Counted from the first letter of the stretch, positions 18,801 to 27,090 are shown. The stretch is DNA of 64,000 nt from an uncultured Flavobacteriaceae bacterium (GCA_913065125.1 CAJYAG010000001.1:434001-498000), one strand, 5' to 3'. The notes: generated from the letters alone by a model not told the origin. Numbers and translations: made by a program.

Positions 18801-19888
18801 CAACAACACAAAACGTATATGTGTATATGGAAAATGGGAGTCGTTTTTTCTGTAGCGACGAGCATCGATTTTCAATTACTATTTCTACCACTCCACAGCT
18901 GCCAGTTTATCCAAATGAAGAAAGTTGCGGAAGTTATACCTTACCCAATTTAACCATGGCTGGAAATGTCATTAATTATTACCGTCAGCCAAATAAAGTA
19001 GATTTAATCAATCCATCAGAATATACAATTACAGATGTTGGTACACAAACAATTTATGTGCACGCAAATGCCATTGGAAATGAAAATTGTTCAGATGAAA
19101 CACAATTCGAATTAACCATTTATCCTTTGTTAGATTTGCATATTGAAGGCGGAATTATCTGTGTTGATTCTAAAACAAAACAAACAACTGATCCATTTTT
19201 ATTACAATCTGGTTTAGATCCCGCAATTTTTAGAGTCGATTGGTTTTTTGATAATCAATTGGTTGGTACAGGACCAAATCATTCAGCTACTAAAGCAGGA
19301 ACGTACACAGTAGAAACAACAAAACTTACTCCAGATATTGGCGCAGATTGTAATTATAAGCCAACAGAAGTTGTTGTAAAAGCATCAATCCCTGAAGCAA
19401 AAGTTACTTTTTTAACGAGTTCTTTTGCTGCACCAGCAAATATTAGAATCGATTTTATTGAAGAAAGTTTTGGAAGTTATCTTTATAGTATAGATAATGG
19501 CTCCTATCAATCAAGTAATTTATTTCACGATTTAGATTACGGAATACATACTGTTTCTATAAAAGATACATCAGGAATTTGTAGTAATCCAGTAATTGTT
19601 GAATTTAAAGTCATCAATCATTCAACCTTTTTTACGCCCAACAATGATGGACAAAATGAGACCTGGAATATTTATGATTTAAAAAATCATCCAGAAGCTT
19701 TAGTCAGTATTTATGATCGATATGGAAAATTAGTGACTCAAATAAAACCATCTGGCGAAGGTTGGAACGGAAATTATAAAAACGGAACCAAAGCACCATC
19801 AACAGATTATTGGTTTACAGTTACCTTTTTATATCAAGGAAAACCAACCACCTATTCGTCTAATTTTTCTTTAATAAGAAAAGAGTAA
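15809..19888 (+). CDS. Secreted repeat protein with T9SS type B sorting domain
   Basis: 1359-residue exported protein. A signal peptide (1-22, ending at FYGQ) is followed by a choice-of-anchor-L-like domain (about 25-265) and two Ig-like or PKD-like modules. Then come about eight copies of a roughly 80-residue repeat (about 540-1105). Its consensus is Cys-x-x-Tyr-x-LP, then GNYFT, then GTQLxAGDVI, then TQxIYIY and a second Cys. The C-terminus has FFTPNNDGQNETWNI and IYDRYGKLV, the gliding-associated type B T9SS signal. It is therefore a cell-surface or released protein using the machinery controlled by PorX, probably adhesive. It follows ald by only 13 bp. The cysteine pairs suggest a disulfide in each repeat. 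Confidence 0.88.
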   Translation: MNLKKYLVFFFFFCLSFPFYGQSITVDDSRTSNDLVNLLIGSSCAAVSNIGISSNKSVAYFNQNGSTFPIPEGILIRSGIATHTQGNYTGTNLDSQVNTNSDTDLQQISSQSGQGSTITDVAFLEFDFVPPSTNFSFNFLFSSNEYGEWQCGFSDVFAFILTDLVTGEKINLAVVPATGNPISVKEIRDNQYNSSCNSVNPQLFGNYNVNNPNTSAINMRGNTVLMNASATIKPNNPYKIKLVIGDYNDSKYDSAIFIEAGSFNNFLDLGDDIAICIGETVSLDSKFSNTVDYTYEWKKDNAVIVGATDPTLNANEIGTYELFVTNKNTNCVISDSIEVTELIVINPPDLVECDNGDATVFDLTQNNINTLGLDPAKYSLQYFASSDDLNNNIPIPNNQLTKYQSAGGATIYGRVSNTNSAQSCTQTISFQLNTNSITATKPTDFSVCDNSTVDLTSQVNAQILNGLNPAVHTISFFTNLEDAQNNTNAIVNSSQYNFPSNLTSFNIWARLAENSSTSCFDITDFTVTVNPIPFVVDLKNVFACSSYTLTGLPSGNYFTGSNGTGTQLHAGDVISNTTQLYIYAEENGCAIQTQFTITIVEEFTMDTEYCGEFIVPILEYGSFYTELNGPNGTGEIIIPGTTITKNQTIYYYSDFDAVQCTDIPFNIIIHPLPLVDLSTDITTCLAYRLPKLTNGNYFTGTNGTGAQLNAGDVISSTQKIYIYNTDANTCSNETSFTVTIIDTSLYKDTSACGSYTIPNEKIGGYFTLPDGQGTQLEAGDIITTSQTIYFYAPTNNGCADDIPVIITVNPLPPVDSLTDFITCVDNPMSLPALTNGNYFTQSGGNGTQLNAGDVITTTQRIYIYNFDGNCPNETSFTVEVRPLPPVNSFTDVFSCNPYTLPTITNGKYFTQSGGTGTQLSAGDVISATQKIYIYNEYDDLTACNNEAFFTIFILGVEVDQPADVAACDSYVLPALTNGNYFTESGGQGTQLGAGDVITTTQNVYVYMENGSRFFCSDEHRFSITISTTPQLPVYPNEESCGSYTLPNLTMAGNVINYYRQPNKVDLINPSEYTITDVGTQTIYVHANAIGNENCSDETQFELTIYPLLDLHIEGGIICVDSKTKQTTDPFLLQSGLDPAIFRVDWFFDNQLVGTGPNHSATKAGTYTVETTKLTPDIGADCNYKPTEVVVKASIPEAKVTFLTSSFAAPANIRIDFIEESFGSYLYSIDNGSYQSSNLFHDLDYGIHTVSIKDTSGICSNPVIVEFKVINHSTFFTPNNDGQNETWNIYDLKNHPEALVSIYDRYGKLVTQIKPSGEGWNGNYKNGTKAPSTDYWFTVTFLYQGKPTTYSSNFSLIRKE

Positions 19889-19915
19889 TTCTTAGATAAA
19901 TTCAGAAAATACCGC

Positions 19916-19923
19916 TAATTTTG
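19916..19923 (+). promoter_or_regulatory. Possible -7 box upstream of small membrane protein
   Basis: TAATTTTG matches TAnnTTTG and lies 20 bp before the ATG at 19944. The -33 region is not clearly conserved. Confidence 0.4.
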
Positions 19924-19943
19924 CATTCGATAAATACTTACAA

Positions 19944-20309
19944 ATGAATTGGCCTAAACGTGTTTTTTATTATTTAATTGGACTTTCTCTTGGAGGAGTT
20001 GTTGTCTATTTTATTTGGTCTGGAAAAAAGGTTTCTTTTGACTACGGAATGGATGCTAGGACGCTTAAAACAATCCGAATCAGAGAAAAGGTATATACAC
20101 CAGATGCACATGCAGTTTTAACAAAGAACAATTTAGATTCTGTAACTGTAAATGCCATTCTTAAAAATGCTGATGTTGATTTTTCTAAAGCAAGAATACA
20201 ACCGTGCCCTGAATATCTTATAACAGGAAAAGGCGATTTAAAAAACATTCAACTGTACATAAAACGTTGCGATTCTATCGCTACAATTGAAAAAGTAATA
20301 ATTAAGTAA
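19944..20309 (+). CDS. Small membrane-anchored DUF4258-type protein
   Basis: 121-residue protein with one N-terminal membrane segment (about 7-26, YYLIGLSLGGVVVYFIW) and a short soluble domain, probably periplasmic. The soluble part resembles DUF4258 proteins of Flavobacteriia (C-terminal region with KNIQLYIKRCDSIATIEKV). No catalytic motif is apparent and I cannot assign a function. Its stop is directly abutted by the convergent YdeI-like gene, so the two share a 3' boundary with no terminator between them. Confidence 0.65.
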   Translation: MNWPKRVFYYLIGLSLGGVVVYFIWSGKKVSFDYGMDARTLKTIRIREKVYTPDAHAVLTKNNLDSVTVNAILKNADVDFSKARIQPCPEYLITGKGDLKNIQLYIKRCDSIATIEKVIIK

Positions 20310-20900
20310 CTAACCTTTTTTGTAGGTATCGTGCAACCCTACTTTGTTCAATATCATCGGGATGATTTTTTCCATGCGATTTTGTTTTGTTGTTTCTTTT
20401 TTAGCTTCAGAAATATAATCTGCATATTCCCTTTTACAACTTAAAGAAAACGTTTCAAATTTTGATTTAAATGCTTCGCTTGAGTCTAAAGCTTTTTGTA
20501 AAATTTCTGGTATAATTAATTCTTTTTTTGCTTTGTTCGGTTTTATTTCTTTGCCTTCATCAACATTTTGCTTTGCTTCTAAGACGTACTCTTTAATTAG
20601 ATCACTATGTATTTCATCTAAAGTATAAAAGCGCCATTGCAACATGGCTTTTGTTTTTCCTTCTTGAGCATTCATTAAAACTTTGTGGGTATCTTTTAAC
20701 AATCCACCTTGAAAAAACCACAAACCACAATAATTTTTAAAAGCCGCTAGTCCTACAATATTTTTACTTTTATAAGTATAAACTGGCGCTCCCCATTTAA
20801 TGGTTTCTTCCATCTTTGTTGATAAAAGTGTTTTTCTAAGAAGCGCTAATTCTGGTTCCCATTTTGCTTTTTTTGTGATATATAGTTCAACTTTATCCAT
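20310..20900 (-). CDS. YdeI/OmdA-family protein with DUF1801 domain
   Basis: 196-residue cytoplasmic protein. The N-terminal half is a DUF1801-like fold (about 15-115, EETIKWGAPVYTYKSKNIV). The C-terminal third matches the bacteriocin-protection YdeI/OmpD-associated family (LQKALDSSEAFKSKFETFSLSCKREYADYI in two parts, followed by Lys-rich helix). The molecular function is not established for this family. The ATG at 20900 gives MDKVELYITKKAKW; a TTG six codons upstream is less likely. It lies downstream of the amidohydrolase gene but behind a strong hairpin. Confidence 0.8.
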   Translation of the reverse strand: MDKVELYITKKAKWEPELALLRKTLLSTKMEETIKWGAPVYTYKSKNIVGLAAFKNYCGLWFFQGGLLKDTHKVLMNAQEGKTKAMLQWRFYTLDEIHSDLIKEYVLEAKQNVDEGKEIKPNKAKKELIIPEILQKALDSSEAFKSKFETFSLSCKREYADYISEAKKETTKQNRMEKIIPMILNKVGLHDTYKKG

Positions 20901-20931
20901 AATTATAATTGATTTCAAAAACAGTTTAAAA

Positions 20932-20964
20932 ATACAAAAGCCTCAGATATCTGAGGCTTTGTAT
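20932..20964 (-). terminator. Terminator after the amidohydrolase gene
   Basis: Near-perfect hairpin: AAAGCCTCAGAT pairs with ATCTGAGGCTTT, extended by ATAC/GTAT. It lies 7 bp past the stop at 20971. It should isolate the downstream YdeI-like gene. Confidence 0.85.
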
Positions 20965-20970
20965 CAATGA

Positions 20971-23900
20971 TTAATTTTTAACTCCAGGTAAATTAACTGG
21001 TTTTTTTATTTGCCAATGAAAAATCGGAGCTTTCTTTTTCTTTGGTGCCAATTCATCTAATGTATTTGCATCATATAAAACACCGTTTTTAATGACATAT
21101 TTTAATGTATTTGTATTTCTTAAATTATCCAACGGGTTTTTATCCATAATTAAAATATCAGCAACCTTTCCTTCTTGAATAGTTCCTAAATCTGTATCTA
21201 ATCCTAAAGCTTTTGCTCCATGAATAGTAGCTACCTTTAACGCATCTAAGTTTTTCATTCCGCCACTTGCAACAGACCAAAGCTCCCAATGAAAACCAAG
21301 TCCTTGTAATTGACCGTGGCTTCCAACTCCTGCTAAACCATCAGCTTCTACTAAGTCTTTCATAAATTCAGCATGCTTTTGAAACACATGTTCTTCGTCC
21401 ATGAACCAACCTGGTCTTCTTCTAGATTTACTTGCCAATTCTTCATAAGGGGTAAAATATTGCATTTTTGAATCGTGATAAGGATTCTCTCTAGAATAAT
21501 AATAATTCTCTGCCCAAGGACCACCATAAGAAACTAATAATGTTGGAGTAACAGCCATTTTTGAAAATGCTGTACTTTCTATCACATCTTTATAAATTGG
21601 ATAAATAGGAAATGAATGTTCATGCCCAGGATAACCATCTAATAATTGTGTCATATTCATTTTAAAATCTAAAGAACCTTCTGTTGTTGGCATTAACTTT
21701 AATTCTTTTGAAGCCATTATTACCCACTGACGCTGTTGTCTGTTACCAACAACATACATTTTAATGTATTTTGTATCATAATATTCACTGTATTGTTTTA
21801 AAACATCTTTTGCATGTTCTAAACTTTTGATATTATACGCCCAATAACCAAGTCCTGGTCCTGTACTATACACTCTTGGCCCATGCATCATTCCAGCATC
21901 CACCATATCAGCATAAGTTAAAACATCTGTTGTGGCTGTTTGTGGATCTCTAGTTGTTGTTACTCCATAAGCTAAATTTGCAGAATAAATCCAAACTTGA
22001 TTTTTATGAACTCCCCAATTTGGCCACATATGGGCATGTGTATCTACAAAACCTGGAGTAATTGTTTTTCCAGAAACATCAATTATTTTTGCCTTTCTTG
22101 GAACTGTAAAACTACCTGATACACCAACTTTCTGAATTCTATTATTAACAATTAAAACATCACCATTTTCTATTACCTCATTGCCATTCATGGTAATTAT
22201 TCTTCCTCCTTTTAGTAAAATAGTTCCTTTTGGAGTTGCTTTTTTATACCCAACTTTTATAGGGTATTCATCTGCTTTAAATTTCGGAGTTTCTTTGGGC
22301 TTTTTGTCTTTTTTATCATCCTTTGCCTTGTCTTTCGTTTTCTCTTTTTCTTTTTTCTTTTTTTCAGCTTCTAAATTATCTTTAAATGCTTTTCCTTTTT
22401 CTAAATCATAGACAAAATGACTTGCCCCTAAAGACCAATGCACTTTTTTACTATCTGAAGACCAAGCCGGAAATTCTCCTCCCATAATGGTTAATTTAAT
22501 AGCTGGAAAAGCAGCTTTATCTGCATTTGCTAAAGAAATTGACGGTGTTTTTCCAATCTTTGGAATTAATACCGAATAAATATCATTATTAATTTTTGCC
22601 AACGCATTTCTTCCGTCTGGAGAAATTCTAATTTCTTGTGGTCTTGAGGCTCTGTTGTTTTCTCTCCAACCTTCTACTTCACTTGGTAAAATTCCGTGTT
22701 CTTCACCAAAAACATCCGAAGAACCAAATGTGGTAATTCCTGTTAATTTTAAATGTTCCTTTTCATCAGTTCCATCCCAACGCATAGAAATTAAACCTTT
22801 ACTTCCGTGGTTCATATAAATTCTATCATTAATTTTAGCAAAATGAATATTTGCTCTTCCTTTTCTTCTATCAATTACGGTTATATCGCCACCATTTGAT
22901 GAAATCCAAGCAATTTCATTTACAGGATTTGAATTGCCAACAGCATCTTCAAAACCTTGTGTACTTCCTTTTAAGAAGGCAATTCTATCAGAATTATAAG
23001 ACCAAGCTGGTTTGGTATAAAAACCAGATTCGTTTGTTAATTTTTGAACTCTTGTTCTACCAGAAACATTTACTTTATACAAATGTCCTTCGCCATGTTT
23101 CCAAGTTGTAAAAACCAAATTTTTACTATCTGGAGACCAAGCTGGTTGTGCTTCTGTAAAATCATTTTTTGTCAAACGTTTTGGTTTTCCATTTGGGAAA
23201 TCCATCACATACAATCTATTTAACGCTGTAAAAGCTAACATTTTTCCATCTGGTGATGGAACTGCATCTCTAATTTGAGTAACAAAGGCATCCGGAGCAT
23301 CACTTATTGGATACTTAAAAGAAACCATAGGCCCTAACTCAATGTTTACATCAACATTAAACGGAATCTCAGTTGCTTTGTTGGATGCTAAAGAAATTGA
23401 ATAGATCTTTCCACCGTAAGAAGTGATTAAATTTTTACTGTCTGGCGTAAAATCCATTCCTGGTAAAACACCCAATGTTGCCATAGATTCTTGATCGTCT
23501 CTTTGAATTGGATATGCCAACCATTTTTCTTCACCGTTTTTTAAATTACGAAGTATCAACCCTGTTTTATCTTCAAATCTACTTCCAAAAACCAACCAAT
23601 TTCCGTCTTTAGAAAGTACCGGAGTAAATGAGGAACCGTATCTAGAAGTAATGGTTTCTGTAGAACCATCGTTTCTATCAAAAGTCATAATTTGATATTG
23701 TGGTAATTGCGCATTGTAATTCCAAGCTCCACGTCTAGATGAAAAATAAATCAACCTTCCATCAGCGCCAAAAGCAGGATCTATCACTTTTAAATTTGCA
23801 GGTGCAGTAATTAATTTTGCTCCAGCACCACCATCTTTGTGATACAAATAAGGTTTTATATTTCTTCTTCCTTTTACTCCTAAAATATAATCTCCGTCTG

Positions 23901-24345
23901 GACTCCAATCTGCAGAAAAGTGTTTTTGATTGCTATCTTTTGTCAATTGAGTTTCTTCGTCAGTTTTTAAATCACGAATCCACAAGTTATCAGAACCACT
24001 TTTATCAGAAATAAATACAATAGAATTTCCGTCTGGACTATATCTTGGATGCACATCATACGCCATTCCTTGGGTAATTCTTGTTGCTTTTCCACCAGAA
24101 ATAGGAATAGTATACAAATCTCCCATCATATCGAAAATAATTTCTTTTCCGTTGGGATGCACATCTAAAGACATCCAGGTTCCTTGTTGGGTATTAAAGG
24201 TTAAATTTCTTTCGGGTTCGAGTGGCAATTCTTTTGTTGCTACTTTTGTTGAATCTTTTTTCTCATCAACCTTTTCTTGTGCAACAAGCGTTGTTGCCAA
24301 TAAGGTTAAAACAAGAAAGAACTTGGTAAATAGTTTGGTTTTCAT
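20971..24345 (-). CDS. Secreted TolB-like propeller / amidohydrolase protein
   Basis: 1124-residue protein with a cleavable signal peptide (about 1-22, TLLATTLVAQ), so probably periplasmic or exported. Residues about 40-620 hold multiple WD40-like PD40 (TolB) blades, seen as recurring SPDG(K/N)(N/S)IVF motifs. A lysine-rich linker (about 650-690) follows, then an amidohydrolase TIM barrel (about 705-1100). The metal-binding DTHAHMWP motif lies near residue 768. Such fusions are annotated as imidazolonepropionase-like or peptidase-like hydrolases; the substrate is unknown. It is monocistronic, with a divergent DUF1801 gene upstream and a hairpin downstream. Confidence 0.85.
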   Translation of the reverse strand: MKTKLFTKFFLVLTLLATTLVAQEKVDEKKDSTKVATKELPLEPERNLTFNTQQGTWMSLDVHPNGKEIIFDMMGDLYTIPISGGKATRITQGMAYDVHPRYSPDGNSIVFISDKSGSDNLWIRDLKTDEETQLTKDSNQKHFSADWSPDGDYILGVKGRRNIKPYLYHKDGGAGAKLITAPANLKVIDPAFGADGRLIYFSSRRGAWNYNAQLPQYQIMTFDRNDGSTETITSRYGSSFTPVLSKDGNWLVFGSRFEDKTGLILRNLKNGEEKWLAYPIQRDDQESMATLGVLPGMDFTPDSKNLITSYGGKIYSISLASNKATEIPFNVDVNIELGPMVSFKYPISDAPDAFVTQIRDAVPSPDGKMLAFTALNRLYVMDFPNGKPKRLTKNDFTEAQPAWSPDSKNLVFTTWKHGEGHLYKVNVSGRTRVQKLTNESGFYTKPAWSYNSDRIAFLKGSTQGFEDAVGNSNPVNEIAWISSNGGDITVIDRRKGRANIHFAKINDRIYMNHGSKGLISMRWDGTDEKEHLKLTGITTFGSSDVFGEEHGILPSEVEGWRENNRASRPQEIRISPDGRNALAKINNDIYSVLIPKIGKTPSISLANADKAAFPAIKLTIMGGEFPAWSSDSKKVHWSLGASHFVYDLEKGKAFKDNLEAEKKKKEKEKTKDKAKDDKKDKKPKETPKFKADEYPIKVGYKKATPKGTILLKGGRIITMNGNEVIENGDVLIVNNRIQKVGVSGSFTVPRKAKIIDVSGKTITPGFVDTHAHMWPNWGVHKNQVWIYSANLAYGVTTTRDPQTATTDVLTYADMVDAGMMHGPRVYSTGPGLGYWAYNIKSLEHAKDVLKQYSEYYDTKYIKMYVVGNRQQRQWVIMASKELKLMPTTEGSLDFKMNMTQLLDGYPGHEHSFPIYPIYKDVIESTAFSKMAVTPTLLVSYGGPWAENYYYSRENPYHDSKMQYFTPYEELASKSRRRPGWFMDEEHVFQKHAEFMKDLVEADGLAGVGSHGQLQGLGFHWELWSVASGGMKNLDALKVATIHGAKALGLDTDLGTIQEGKVADILIMDKNPLDNLRNTNTLKYVIKNGVLYDANTLDELAPKKKKAPIFHWQIKKPVNLPGVKN

Positions 24346-24463
24346 CTTCTATTCTTTTAAGTTAAAATGCTCAATAAATATACATAAATTATTTTTTGAT
24401 GTTGTTTAAATCTAACAATCAACATTTAAAACATTTTTTATACTTTAGAACAAAAAGTATAGA

Positions 24464-24919
24464 ATGCAATTCCAAGCTGAAACTGTTGATGACTATATCA
24501 ACCAATTACCCGAAGAACGTAAAGAAGTTCTAACCCAATTAAGAGCTATAATCAATCAAAATTTACCAAAAGGATTTGTAGAAGAAATTAATTATAAAAT
24601 GCCAGGCTATGTGGTGCCGCATTCTTTATATCCAAGCGGATATCATTGCGATACAAGTTTGCCGTTACCTTTTCTAAATATTGCATCACAAAAAAACTTT
24701 GTGGCTTTGTATCATATGGGATTGTATGCAGATCCAGAAATATACGCGTGGTTTATTGCTGAATATCCAAAACATTGCAAGCGTAAATTAGATATGGGAA
24801 AAAGTTGCATTCGTTTTAAAAAAATGGACGATATCCCGTATGATTTGATTGGCGAATTGGTGCGAAAAATGACTGCACAACAATGGATTAAAATGTATGA
24901 GTCTAAAGTAAAAAATTGA
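24464..24919 (+). CDS. DUF1801-domain protein
   Basis: 151-residue cytoplasmic protein of the DUF1801 family (YdhG-like). The usual order is present: VDDYINQLPEERKEVLTQLRAII-type helix, then the INYKMPGYVVP core, then FVALYHMGLYADPE and the GKSCIRFKKMDDIP segment near the C-terminus. No enzymatic residues are known for this fold. It is transcribed divergently from the amidohydrolase gene and converges on trmH across a short repeat. A relative of the N-terminal half of the gene at 20310, it is the second DUF1801 protein in about 4 kb. Confidence 0.82.
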   Translation: MQFQAETVDDYINQLPEERKEVLTQLRAIINQNLPKGFVEEINYKMPGYVVPHSLYPSGYHCDTSLPLPFLNIASQKNFVALYHMGLYADPEIYAWFIAEYPKHCKRKLDMGKSCIRFKKMDDIPYDLIGELVRKMTAQQWIKMYESKVKN

Positions 24920-24932
24920 AAGATTGAAAAAT

Positions 24933-24966
24933 GATAATTGTTAATTGTTAACTGACAACTGATAAC
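24933..24966. repeat. CAGTTATCAGTT-type repeat at the trmH end
   Basis: A run of GATAATTGTTAATTGTTAAC followed by TGACAACTGATAAC. The same words occur at 32363-32404 and 32951-33012, with a looser version at 28392-28427. On the minus strand its right part encodes the last residues of trmH. Confidence 0.75.
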
Positions 24967-25615
24967 GCTCCGTAATCTTTTTAATACTTTTTATAGATTT
25001 CTGAATCCAACCTGCATATAAAGTTTCTTTTTCTTTCTCAGATAATTTCCAATCGATTTCTGATGCTCTCAGTTTTGTAGTAATATCTTGTAAAATAATA
25101 GCTGCAGCAACAGAAATGTTTAAACTTTCAGTAAAACCAACCATCGGAATTTTTAAAAACCCGTCTGCTTGATTCATCGTATATTCAGAAACACCTTCTT
25201 TTTCTACTCCAAAAACAAAAGCCGATTTTTTTGTGATGTCAAATTCGTGTAAAACACAAGAATCATTGTGTGGCGTTGTTGCTATAATTTGATACCCATC
25301 ATTTCTTAACGCATCCAAACAATCTTGTGTGTTTGTTGCAGACTGATTGTATTTTTTAATATCCAACCATTTTTGCGAACCTTTAGCAACATGACGTGAA
25401 ACTTTACTCGAATATTTATTCTGAATGACATGCACATCTTGAACTCCAAAAATATCGCAACTTCTAATTACTGCGCTAGAATTGTGTGGCTGATAAATAT
25501 CTTCTAAAACCACCGTAAAATGTCTTGTTCTATTTTCTAAAACTTTACGAAACGTTGCTTTACGCTTATCACTTACAAAATCTTCTAAATAATTTAAAAA
25601 TTCGATATCAATCAT
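24941..25615 (-). CDS. trmH: TrmH-family tRNA 2'-O-methyltransferase
   Basis: SPOUT-class methyltransferase of 224 residues, most likely methylating the 2'-OH of G18 in tRNA. Visible are the substrate region with NSSAVIRSCDIFGVQDV (43-59), KGSQKWLDI, and the SAM-binding trefoil-knot motifs VFGVEKEGVS and LKIPMVGFTESLNISVAAAIIL in the C-terminal third. A conserved RNA-binding N-terminal helix precedes them. The final residues (YQLSVNN) are read from an intergenic repeat, so the C-terminus seems recently altered. ATG start at 25615. Confidence 0.85.
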   Translation of the reverse strand: MIDIEFLNYLEDFVSDKRKATFRKVLENRTRHFTVVLEDIYQPHNSSAVIRSCDIFGVQDVHVIQNKYSSKVSRHVAKGSQKWLDIKKYNQSATNTQDCLDALRNDGYQIIATTPHNDSCVLHEFDITKKSAFVFGVEKEGVSEYTMNQADGFLKIPMVGFTESLNISVAAAIILQDITTKLRASEIDWKLSEKEKETLYAGWIQKSIKSIKKITERYQLSVNN

Positions 25616-25720
25616 AGATTTAAAATGCTTTATACAAACATACTATAAATATTTTGTCGGTTCGCATGAATTATATTCATAAAATAATTTGTTATTCTAG
25701 ACGTAATCGATAAATTTAAT

Positions 25721-25845
25721 TTGAGATTCCTCCGTTACAGTCGGAATGACATTAGATTTGTCATTTCGAACGCAACAAATTGAAGTTGAGAAATTTATAT
25801 TATAAAACCTCTCGACTCCGCTCGAGGGGACATTTTACTTATCAT
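25721..25845. repeat. Cluster of palindromic intergenic repeats
   Basis: The 306-bp gap between trmH and the sirtuin gene holds two units. The first is an inverted pair around GGAATGACATTAGATTTGTC with GAGATTCC and GAGAAAT outer words. The second is a hairpin CCTCTCGA/TCGAGGGG at 25808-25829. The same words occur near 29.4, 32.3, 32.9 and 35.5 kb. I see no gene here; the bases after 25845 should carry the cobB promoter. Confidence 0.75.
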
Positions 25846-25921
25846 TCCTATAAGAAAGGAAAATTCACACAAAATAATCAATGATTTTAAAAATCATATT
25901 TTAGCTTAAAATTTATGTTAG

Positions 25922-26605
25922 ATGAAAAATGTAGTGGTACTAACTGGCGCGGGAATTTCTGCAGAAAGCGGACTTAAAACCTTTAGAGATGCTGATGGAT
26001 TGTGGGAAGGGCACGATATCATGGAAGTTGCTTCTCCGCAAGGTTTTTACAGCAATCCAGCATTGGTTCTAGATTTTTACAACCAACGCAGAAAACAATT
26101 ACTTTCTGTACAACCCAACAATGCGCATTTGAATTTAAAAAAATTAGAACAAAATTTTAACCTAACTATCATCACTCAAAATGTAGATGATTTGCACGAA
26201 CGAGCAGGAAGTTCAAACATCATTCATTTGCATGGCGAATTGTTAAAAGTACGAAGTACTAAAAATTCTAGGTTAATCTATAATTGGAAAAAAGAGTTGG
26301 TTTTGGGTGATTTGTGTGAAGAAAAATCGCAATTAAGACCACATATTGTTTGGTTTGGAGAAGAGGTTCCGTTGTTAGAAAAAGCAGCAGAAATCACTTT
26401 ACAAGCCGATATTTTAGTAATTGTCGGAACTTCAATGCAAGTGTATCCAGCAGCAAGTTTAATCAATTATACAAAACCGAATATTCCTATTTATTTTATT
26501 GACCCAAAACCGTCAATATCAGAAAATCAATATCACAATCTTACTGTTATTAAAGATGTTGCAAGTTCTGGAACAGAAAAATTGATAAAATTACTTAGAA
26601 AGTAA
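25922..26605 (+). CDS. cobB: NAD-dependent protein deacylase (sirtuin, CobB-like)
   Basis: Sir2-family enzyme of 227 residues removing acyl groups from lysines with NAD. NAD-binding motifs are GAGIS (9-13) and TFRDADGLW (20-28), TQNVDDLH (85-92) follows, and the catalytic base is His104 in LHGELLKV. Tyr53 and Arg56 form the YxxR pair of class III sirtuins, so desuccinylase or demalonylase activity is likely. The zinc module normally has four Cys, but this protein has only Cys132 there, so the zinc site is absent. Its last 15 bp overlap the convergent gene at 26591. Confidence 0.9.
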   Translation: MKNVVVLTGAGISAESGLKTFRDADGLWEGHDIMEVASPQGFYSNPALVLDFYNQRRKQLLSVQPNNAHLNLKKLEQNFNLTIITQNVDDLHERAGSSNIIHLHGELLKVRSTKNSRLIYNWKKELVLGDLCEEKSQLRPHIVWFGEEVPLLEKAAEITLQADILVIVGTSMQVYPAASLINYTKPNIPIYFIDPKPSISENQYHNLTVIKDVASSGTEKLIKLLRK

Positions 26606-27061
26606 CTGATTAAAATACTCAAACAATTCTCCTTTAGAAATGGAGCTTCCTTTTTCGATCAAATCAAAAAGTTCAACATTTCTTTCTGATGTATATTTTT
26701 TCGTTCCGTTAAAATACTCAACAGCTTCATCCGTTGGATTTGACAATAACCATTCAAAACCTTCTTGTTCTAAAAGATTGATGTCTTTATTTATTTTTAC
26801 AAAGATTCTATGAATTTTATCTGCATCACATTTAAACAAGTTAACACTTTGCTTAGAAAAGTGTTCTAAATAGTTTGTCTTTGCTAACACATCATCCCAA
26901 ACAACATCAGAAAAAACATTCATTTCTTCTTCTGCAACTTGTGGTTTTTCTTTTTTTAATTGATTCCATTCTTTTACATCGATACTTTGTGTTGCTAAAA
27001 AAAGCGCAAATTCTTCATGTAAAGATTCAAATTGTTCTTTGGTAAGTTGTCTGTATTTCAT
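26591..27061 (-). CDS. DUF6495-like protein, function unknown
   Basis: 156-residue soluble protein, rich in Glu and Lys, with no signal peptide or membrane segment. It opens MKYRQLTKEQFESLHEEFALFLATQ in two helical parts and resembles the small Flavobacteriia family DUF6495; that assignment is from memory and not certain. A conserved-looking core is EWNQLKK, DVVWDDVL and DADKIHRIFVKI. Convergent with the sirtuin gene, overlapping it by 15 bp. A palindromic repeat lies just upstream of its ATG. Confidence 0.7.
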   Translation of the reverse strand: MKYRQLTKEQFESLHEEFALFLATQSIDVKEWNQLKKEKPQVAEEEMNVFSDVVWDDVLAKTNYLEHFSKQSVNLFKCDADKIHRIFVKINKDINLLEQEGFEWLLSNPTDEAVEYFNGTKKYTSERNVELFDLIEKGSSISKGELFEYFNQLLSK

Positions 27062-27090
27062 TTTGAGTTAGAAAGTTAAATAGGTTACAT

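Noticed and set aside
22181-22411. Antisense ORFs over the amidohydrolase, rplI, lpxC, priA and other genes
   Set aside because: They mirror real genes in other frames, have biased composition (runs of Phe and Ser) and no family features.
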